NCBI GenBank assembly: GCA_902768805.1
Contig: CACXMX010000007.1
Location: 1 to 37,713 of the forward strand
From: Oscillospiraceae bacterium
Lineage (GTDB): Bacteria; Bacillota; Clostridia; Oscillospirales; Oscillospiraceae
Direction: 5' to 3'
Length of the DNA stretch: 37,713 nucleotides
Shown: positions 32,195 through 37,713 of the stretch, one piece after another
Position numbering within the stretch: the first letter of the stretch is position 1
How the letters are laid out: each line of letters opens with the position of its first letter
The notes under the pieces: model-generated
Databases searched by the model: none
Seen by the model: the letters and a program-made list of their open reading frames with translations, nothing else
What the model was told of the DNA's origin: nothing
Translations under genes and position numbers: made by a program

Positions 32195-32248
32195 AGCAAA
32201 GGTATAAATACGATCACGCGGCATAATATAAAGAAAAGGAGAAACGAC

Positions 32249-32992
32249 ATGGAAATCACCGATATTCTCGACCAGGAAACTCTTGACGCTATTTACGCCG
32301 ACGCCGCCGCCTCCGGCATCAGCGCCTCCGACGTCAAGGCGGTTCTCGGCACTCTCACCGACGATACCCGCGCCCCGTCCCGGTCGGCCAACTCCCAGGG
32401 CGAGCTGATGAGTCTGCTCGACGACGACAAGGACGCGGTCGTGAACGACATCGCCGACGCCACCGGCGTGGAGCGCGGAAAGACCGGCACCATCCTGATG
32501 CTGGCGGCGCCGTTCCTGCTCAAATATCTCTTCAGCAGCGGCTCCTCCGGTAATTCCGGCTCCAACATGAATCTCATGCTGCCTCTGCTGATGGCTCTGA
32601 TGGGCGGCGGCCAGCAGCAGTCCTCCGGCATGGGCCTGCTCGGCTCGCTGCTCGGCGGCGGTCAGCCCAAGCCCCAGCAGAGCTCCCTGCTCGGCGCCCT
32701 TCTCGGCGGCGGACAGCAGCAGTATTATCAGCAGTCGCCGTCCAATTCTCTGTTCTCCAGCCTGCTCGGCGCCCAGCCTCAGCAGAACTACTCCCACAAC
32801 TCCACCACCGCGCTCCTGAACTCCCTGATGGGCAGCCAGACCCAGCAGCAGGTGCAGGCGCAGCAGGTCCAGCAGAGCGGCCTGCTCGATCTGCTCAGCG
32901 GGAACAGCGCCCAGCCCCAGATCCAGCAGCCCCAGCAGAGCGCCGGAGGCGGTCTGCTCAGCGCCCTGTTCAACCTTTTGGGCGACAACTGA
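32249..32992 (+). CDS. DUF937/YidB-like protein with Leu/Gly/Gln repeat region
   Basis: A 247-residue protein. Residues 1-95 resemble the DUF937 family: a MEITDILDQETLDAIYADAAA start, VVNDIADATGVERGKTG, and a hydrophobic ILMLAAPFLLKYLF. From about 108 to the end it is low in complexity, with seven turns of an LL-x-x-LLG-type motif, several followed by GGQQQ (near 110, 130, 147, 168, 189, 212 and 236), separated by Gln/Ser stretches. There is no signal peptide. AAGGAG precedes the ATG at 32249. Function unknown; the repeats look suited to self-assembly. It is co-transcribed with the clostripain-like gene 33 bases downstream, whose product carries the same motif. Confidence 0.7.
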   Translation: MEITDILDQETLDAIYADAAASGISASDVKAVLGTLTDDTRAPSRSANSQGELMSLLDDDKDAVVNDIADATGVERGKTGTILMLAAPFLLKYLFSSGSSGNSGSNMNLMLPLLMALMGGGQQQSSGMGLLGSLLGGGQPKPQQSSLLGALLGGGQQQYYQQSPSNSLFSSLLGAQPQQNYSHNSTTALLNSLMGSQTQQQVQAQQVQQSGLLDLLSGNSAQPQIQQPQQSAGGGLLSALFNLLGDN

Positions 32993-33025
32993 CCGCAAAC
33001 AGAGCCTTCGAAAAGAGGTTTTCCG

Positions 33026-35533
33026 ATGGAAACAGGCAACAATCGGCCCCAGGGCCATAAAAAGAAAGTCGGCCAGGGCAGCGTCAGTGTCGGCAAGAGC
33101 GAAAAGGTCGAAACCGGTCACGGGCCGGTAGGCTCCGGACAGAGACCGTCCGCGCCTCAGGGCGGACGTCCCTCCGGCTCGGGCCGCGCCGTCCGCCGGG
33201 CGGCGGGGGGAGGCGGCTCCACGCTGCTGCTCCTGGTTCTGGCGTGGCTGCTGCTGCGAGGCTGCGGAGGTTCGGGATCGGCGCCGATCTTTACAGACGA
33301 TACCGGAACGGCCGATTCTCAGATCGTTACCGTCACCCAGGCTCCCGCACCCACCCAGGCTCCCGCCGCCGCAACTCCGACTCCGACGCCGAAACCCACC
33401 GCCGCGCCCTCCAATGTGACGGCAGCCGTCCGCCCCAAACGCTACACTCCCCATAAGGGCGACAGCGTAACGATCATGGTGTATATGTGCGGAACGGACC
33501 TGGAGTCCAACTACGGCATGGCCACCAGCGATCTGCAGGAAATGGCGTCCGCCAACATCGCCGACAATGTCAATATCCTTGTGGAGACCGGCGGGTGCAG
33601 GATGTGGAAGAACAAGATCGTCTCCAACAGCACCAACCAGATCTACAAGGTCGAGACCGGCGGCGTGCGCGCGCTGGAGACCAAGCTGGGCAAAAAGGCC
33701 ATGGTGGAGAGCTCCACGCTCACCGAGTTCATCAACTACTGCAAAACCAACTACCCGGCGGATCGGAACATCCTGATCTTCTGGGATCACGGCGGCGGCT
33801 CCATCTCCGGCTACGGATATGACGAGCTCTATAAGAGCGCCGGATCCATGGACCTGGCCGAAATCAGCGCCGCGCTCAAAGCCGCGGACTGCACCTTTGA
33901 CTGGATCGGCTTCGACGCCTGCCTGATGGCGACGCTGGAGACCGCCCTGGTGTGCAACGACTACGCCGACTATATGATCGCCTCCGAGGAGTCCGAGCCC
34001 GGCACCGGCTGGTATTACACCAACTGGCTGAACATGCTCAGCAAGGACACGGCCGTCGACACGGTCACTTTGGGCAAAAAGGTGATCGATGACTTTGTGA
34101 GCACCAGCCTGCAGTCCTCCGCCCGCTCGCAGGTCTCCTTGTCGATCATCGATCTGGCCGAGATGCAGGGCACGGTGCCCCCGGCGCTCAACAGCTTTGC
34201 CACCTCCACCACGGCTCTGATCAAAGGCAATCAGTACAAAACGGTATCCTCTGCCCGGGCCGGCGCTCGGCAGTTTGCCAGCTCGAGCCGCATCAACCAG
34301 ATCGATCTGGTCCACTTCGCGCAGCGCCTGGGTACCGCGGAGGGCAATGCCCTGGCCAACGCGCTGCTCGGCTGTGTGAAGTACAACAAAACCAACATCT
34401 CGAACGCCAACGGCGTGTCGATCTATTTCCCCTATGAGTCCACCGGCGCGGTGAAGACCGCCATCTCCACCTATAATCAGGTGGGCATGGACGCGGATTA
34501 CACAAAGTGCATCTCCAGCTTCGCCTCGATGGCCGGCAGCGGCCAGATGGCTTCTTCGGCCGGCAGCTACGGCTCTGCCTTCGGCGGAGACTCCCTGGAT
34601 ATCGGATCGCTGCTCAATGCCTATCTGGGCGGGGGATCTTCGCAGCAGTCCAACTCGGGCAGCTATTCCTCCTTCGGCGCCTCGCCGCTGGAGGCCCTGC
34701 TGGGCGGCGGCTCCGGCTTCAGCGGGAGCGGGAACTCCGGCTACGGAAGCTCCTCTTCCACGGGCATCGACATGAACAGCATGATGCAGCTTATCGGCGC
34801 GCTGGCCGGCGGCCGCAGCATGCCCGCCGATATGGACTGGTTCGACACGGACACGGTGGCCCAAAACGCCGAATATCTTTCCTCCGTCTATATCGATCCC
34901 GCGGACATCACCCTCACGATCCGCCCCGACGGAAAGCGCGTGCTCTCCCTTACCGCGGAGCAGTGGGAGATCATCAACGCCGTGGAGCTGAACGTCTATG
35001 TTGACGACGGAGAGGGCTTCATCGATCTCGGCCTGGACGACACGTTCGAGTATGACGGGAACGATCTTCTGCTGGACTTCGACGGGACCTGGCTCACCGT
35101 GAACGGACACATTGCCGCTTATTATGCCGACACCAAGGCGGGCGACGAGTTCAGCACCGGCCATATCCCGGCGCGGCTGACCAGGACGGAGGACGGAACG
35201 ACCTTCACCCAGCTCGTCTACCTCGAGGTCGCGTTTGACGATGAGGGCAACGCCGAGATCACCGGCGCTCGGCCCATGTTTGAGGAAGGCTCCGACACGG
35301 TCGCCAAGGGCGGAATCACGATCGGAAAGGGCGACGTGCTGGAATTCCTGTGCGATTACTACAGCCTCGACGGGAGCTTTGACAGCACCTGGACGATGGG
35401 CGAGCCGCTGAAGGTCGGCGCCGCAGGCCTCTCTCTCGAGTATCTGGCGCTGGAGAACACGAACATCAGCGTCACCTACCGCCTGACCGATATCTACGGC
35501 AATCATTTCTGGACCCCGGCCTGGGACTACTGA
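33026..35533 (+). CDS. Membrane-anchored clostripain-like cysteine peptidase (C11 family)
   Basis: An 835-residue protein. A short cytoplasmic N-terminus with Gly/Lys repeats (GQGSVSVGKSEKVETGHGPVGSG) is followed by one membrane helix at 65-77 and a Thr/Pro-rich wall-spanning linker at 100-128. The C11 caspase-like domain starts near 145 (DSVTIMVYMCGTDLES), with catalytic His255 in FWDHGGG and Cys299 in GFDACLMA, and an EESEPGTGWYY loop (321-331). At 503-600 a low-complexity insert contains LLNAYLGGGSSQQ and LEALLGGG, like the neighbour's repeats. Residues 600-835 form a beta-rich C-terminal domain. C11 peptidases cleave after Arg or Lys. It is second in the operon with the repeat protein. 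Confidence 0.88.
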   Translation: METGNNRPQGHKKKVGQGSVSVGKSEKVETGHGPVGSGQRPSAPQGGRPSGSGRAVRRAAGGGGSTLLLLVLAWLLLRGCGGSGSAPIFTDDTGTADSQIVTVTQAPAPTQAPAAATPTPTPKPTAAPSNVTAAVRPKRYTPHKGDSVTIMVYMCGTDLESNYGMATSDLQEMASANIADNVNILVETGGCRMWKNKIVSNSTNQIYKVETGGVRALETKLGKKAMVESSTLTEFINYCKTNYPADRNILIFWDHGGGSISGYGYDELYKSAGSMDLAEISAALKAADCTFDWIGFDACLMATLETALVCNDYADYMIASEESEPGTGWYYTNWLNMLSKDTAVDTVTLGKKVIDDFVSTSLQSSARSQVSLSIIDLAEMQGTVPPALNSFATSTTALIKGNQYKTVSSARAGARQFASSSRINQIDLVHFAQRLGTAEGNALANALLGCVKYNKTNISNANGVSIYFPYESTGAVKTAISTYNQVGMDADYTKCISSFASMAGSGQMASSAGSYGSAFGGDSLDIGSLLNAYLGGGSSQQSNSGSYSSFGASPLEALLGGGSGFSGSGNSGYGSSSSTGIDMNSMMQLIGALAGGRSMPADMDWFDTDTVAQNAEYLSSVYIDPADITLTIRPDGKRVLSLTAEQWEIINAVELNVYVDDGEGFIDLGLDDTFEYDGNDLLLDFDGTWLTVNGHIAAYYADTKAGDEFSTGHIPARLTRTEDGTTFTQLVYLEVAFDDEGNAEITGARPMFEEGSDTVAKGGITIGKGDVLEFLCDYYSLDGSFDSTWTMGEPLKVGAAGLSLEYLALENTNISVTYRLTDIYGNHFWTPAWDY

Positions 35534-35545
35534 GCCGGACAGCAT

Positions 35546-35586
35546 AAAAAAGAAGGAAGACCTATTTGAGGGTCTTCCTTTTTTCT
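35546..35586. terminator. Bidirectional terminator between clostripain and DUF4097 genes
   Basis: AAGGAAGACC (35553-35562) pairs with GGTCTTCCTT (35571-35580) around a short loop, flanked by A and T runs, so it works for both convergent genes. Confidence 0.88.
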
Positions 35587-35597
35587 GCTTTGTCGGT

Positions 35598-36266
35598 TTA
35601 CTCGTTGATCGATACGTCGCCGCTGACCGTATAGGTCTCTATACGGGGCTCTCCGTCCAGGCCCTTTACCGAGCCTCGGATATCGCCGCTGACCGTGGAG
35701 ACGGTCATGGAGTTTACCTTGATCGAGCCGAACCAGACATCGCCGCTCACGCTCTCGATCGTCAGAGAATCGAACTTGCTGTCGTACACGCTCGTTTCTC
35801 CGCTGACAACGGAAAGAGTGACGGAGGCTTCCGGGATGTCCACGTCGCTCATGCTCAGTTCTCCGCTCGCTGAGGAAAGCTCCAGGGTCCCCGCAAAGTC
35901 TTCGGGAAGCCAGATCACCGCGTAATCGTTCCAGTCCTCTTTGGAAAAGCGCGCGCCGGAGCCCGTGACGGAGTCCTCTGTGATCGTCAGCACATTCCCT
36001 TCGCGCTTCACCGAAACGCTCGAACCCGCGCGGCCCGAGACGCTGATCTCCAGCCGCTCGTCGTTGCTGCTCTCATATACGCGCAGCGCGGAGGAGAGCA
36101 TCTCGGCCCGGATCTCGGTGACGCCGCCGTCTTCCGTTTCGTAGAGAGTCCGGTAGTCTGCGGAATCGGGGCGGTAATCCCGTCCCATAACAGCGTCGAT
36201 GATGATCCCCGCGGCGATCAGGATCACCGCAACGGCCAGAAGCAATACCATGGTCGATCTTTTCAT
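35598..36266 (-). CDS. DUF4097-family membrane-anchored beta-strand protein
   Basis: A 222-residue protein with one N-terminal helix (MVLLLAVAVILIAAGIIIDAV), probably a membrane anchor, and an extracytoplasmic part of short repeated strands with the SGE/SGD rhythm of DUF4097: SSASGELSMSDV, SVVSGETSVYDS, ESVSGDVWFGSI, STVSGDIRGSV and YTVSGDVSINE. Related domains occur in LiaX-type envelope stress proteins, but no function can be given here. It starts 16 bases after the mutS stop and is probably co-transcribed with it. Confidence 0.8.
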   Translation of the reverse strand: MKRSTMVLLLAVAVILIAAGIIIDAVMGRDYRPDSADYRTLYETEDGGVTEIRAEMLSSALRVYESSNDERLEISVSGRAGSSVSVKREGNVLTITEDSVTGSGARFSKEDWNDYAVIWLPEDFAGTLELSSASGELSMSDVDIPEASVTLSVVSGETSVYDSKFDSLTIESVSGDVWFGSIKVNSMTVSTVSGDIRGSVKGLDGEPRIETYTVSGDVSINE

Positions 36267-36282
36267 ACAAAATCCTCCGACG

Positions 36283-37713
36283 TCAGTGGGCGTCCGCTTC
36301 TTTTTTGAGCTCGTAGAGCAGTGTGAGCGCTTCTCTCGGCGTCAGACTGTCGGGGTCTACGCCGCGCAGCCGTTCGATCAGCGCCGTGCCGCCCATATCG
36401 GTGAGCGTGACCTGCCCGTCGTCCGCGGGAGCGGCGGGAACGGAGGGCGCCGCTCCCTGGGCCGTCAGCTCCTTCAGGTGGGCCGAAGCGGCGCGGATCA
36501 CCGCATCCGGGACGCCGGCCAGCTTGGCCACTTCGATGCCGTAACTCTCATCTGTGGCGCCGGGCAGGATCTTGCGCAGGAAAACAAGCTTTCCGCCCTG
36601 CTTTTTGGCGCTGATGTTGTAGTTGCGCACGCCCGGAAGGCTCCCCTCCAGCGCGCTCAGCTCGTGGTAATGGGTGGCGAACATGGTCTTGGCGCCCAGC
36701 CGCTTCCGGTCGGCGCAGTATTCGAGCACCGCGCGCGCGATGGCCATGCCGTCGTAGGTGGAGGTGCCCCGGCCGATCTCGTCCAGGATCAGCAGGGAGT
36801 CGGCTGTGGCGTTTTTCAGAATGGAGGCCACCTCGCTCATCTCCACCATGAAGGTGGACTGCCCGCCCGCAAGGTCGTCGCTGGCGCCGATGCGGGTGAA
36901 CACCCGGTCCACCACGCCGACGACCGCGTCCTTCGCGGGGACAAAGGACCCCATCTGGGCCATGAGCACAATGATGGCCGTCTGGCGCATATAGGTGCTC
37001 TTGCCCGCCATGTTTGGTCCCGTGACGATGGCGACGCGGTCGTCGCCGTCGTTCAGGTCGGTATCGTTGGGCACGAACAGAACGTCCGGCTGCATCTGCT
37101 CCACCACGGGGTGGCGGCCCTGAGTGATGTGGAGCTGACGCGAAATCTCGATCTGCGGGCACACGTAGTTGTTTCGCACGGCCACCTCGGCCAGAGAGCA
37201 CAGCGCGTCCAGCTCGCCCACGGCCGCGGCGGTATTCTGAATAGCGTCCACCCGCTCCGCCACACGGCGCAGCACATCCATGAACAGGTCGTACTCCAGC
37301 TGCTCTATGCGGTCCCGGGCGTCGGTGATGTCCTCCTCCAGCTTTTTCAGCTCCGGGGTGAAGTAGCGCTCGGCGTTCACCAGGGTCTGTTTGCGGATAT
37401 ACTCCCCGGGCAGCTCCACATGGCCGGCGGAGTTGGGCACGTCGATGTAGTAGCCGAACACCTTGTTGTAGCTCACGCGCAGCTTTTTTATGCCGGTGCG
37501 CTCCCTCTCCCGGGCCTCCAGCTCCGCCACGCGGCGCGCGCCGTTGGAGCGGATATCCCGCAGCCGGTCCACCTCTTCGCTGTAGCCCTGCCGAAGTATG
37601 CCCCCTTCGCGCACGGAGAAGGGCGGCTCGTCGGCAATGGCCCGGCGCAGAAGCCCGGCCACGTCTTCAAGCGGCTCGGCGCGGGAAACACTCGCGAGCA
37701 TGGCGCTGCGGTA
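36283..37713 (-). CDS. mutS: DNA mismatch repair protein MutS, C-terminal part (runs off right edge)
   Basis: 476 residues of MutS are visible and the frame stays open at the window edge, so the N-terminal mismatch-binding and connector domains lie outside. Present are the lever and clamp regions (KVFGYYIDVPNS, ERYFTPELKKLEEDI), and the ATPase domain with Walker A GPNMAGKST, the DEIGRGTSTYDG Walker B region and ATHYHEL. The C-terminal dimerisation helix ends LYELKKEADAH. An in-frame ATG at 37701 is internal, because the preceding codons continue the same homology. MutS recognises mismatches and recruits MutL, which is not in the window. Confidence 0.97.
   Translation of the reverse strand, partial: YRSAMLASVSRAEPLEDVAGLLRRAIADEPPFSVREGGILRQGYSEEVDRLRDIRSNGARRVAELEARERERTGIKKLRVSYNKVFGYYIDVPNSAGHVELPGEYIRKQTLVNAERYFTPELKKLEEDITDARDRIEQLEYDLFMDVLRRVAERVDAIQNTAAAVGELDALCSLAEVAVRNNYVCPQIEISRQLHITQGRHPVVEQMQPDVLFVPNDTDLNDGDDRVAIVTGPNMAGKSTYMRQTAIIVLMAQMGSFVPAKDAVVGVVDRVFTRIGASDDLAGGQSTFMVEMSEVASILKNATADSLLILDEIGRGTSTYDGMAIARAVLEYCADRKRLGAKTMFATHYHELSALEGSLPGVRNYNISAKKQGGKLVFLRKILPGATDESYGIEVAKLAGVPDAVIRAASAHLKELTAQGAAPSVPAAPADDGQVTLTDMGGTALIERLRGVDPDSLTPREALTLLYELKKEADAH

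Noticed and set aside
32090-35545. A 1,151-codon minus-strand open frame opposite the repeat protein and clostripain genes
   Set aside because: It is opposite two supported genes, has no ribosome binding site or recognisable domain, and has the same shadow composition.
1-37713. CRISPR arrays, insertion sequences, prophage genes or tRNA/rRNA genes
   Set aside because: No spaced direct-repeat arrays, transposase or integrase motifs, cloverleaf sequences or rRNA segments were found on reading through the window.

Overview
The window looks like a chromosomal segment of a GC-rich (about 60-65% by eye) gut-type Clostridia, probably an Oscillospiraceae/Ruminococcaceae relative. The reasons are sigma-A-type promoters, strong AGGAGG ribosome binding sites, U-tailed hairpin terminators, a clostripain-type C11 protease and the protein sequences themselves. 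This placement is inference from gene content; no database search was possible.

Layout. (1) 1-450: a visibly AT-richer edge with the start of a SAM-dependent methyltransferase and a decayed GNAT acetyltransferase tail. (2) 446-2037: rplM-rpsI (L13/S9) on the minus strand with promoter, leader hairpin and terminator, then a small SHOCT-like membrane protein. (3) 2042-4787: a small membrane protein diverging from an internally duplicated beta-helix lipoprotein, with an operator-like inverted repeat between them. (4) 4805-8720: two URO-D/MtaA-like proteins diverging from a PucR/CdaR-type regulator, with a perfect 10-bp inverted repeat in the shared upstream region. (5) 8741-17949, minus strand: uvrB, MATE exporter, polA, rimI, tsaD, radC, larE, a close-packed housekeeping and repair run. 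(6) 18099-23254, plus strand: psuK, psuG, PHP phosphatase, a double-flavodoxin protein and an esterase, read as one operon. (7) 23318-30360: a consensus promoter, two consecutive cobalamin riboswitches each followed by a hairpin terminator, then a complete nickel/peptide-type ABC importer (two permeases, binding lipoprotein, two ATPases) and an orphan TRAP-type binding lipoprotein. (8) 30390-37713: an integral membrane protein, a membrane protein with a Cys/His C-terminal domain, a DUF937-like repeat protein paired with a membrane-anchored clostripain-like protease, a DUF4097 protein, and the C-terminal part of MutS running off the right edge.

The most notable system is region 7. Two B12-sensing RNA elements in series control an importer of the NikABCDE/Opp class, which implies that its cargo is tied to cobalamin: a cobalt chelate, a corrinoid or a precursor. 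The URO-D/MtaA-like pair in region 4 belongs to a family that usually works with corrinoids, and LarE in region 5 belongs to a nickel cofactor pathway, so a Co/Ni/corrinoid theme recurs. A second lead is that the DUF937-like repeat protein and the adjacent protease share the same short leucine/glycine motif, suggesting that they interact.
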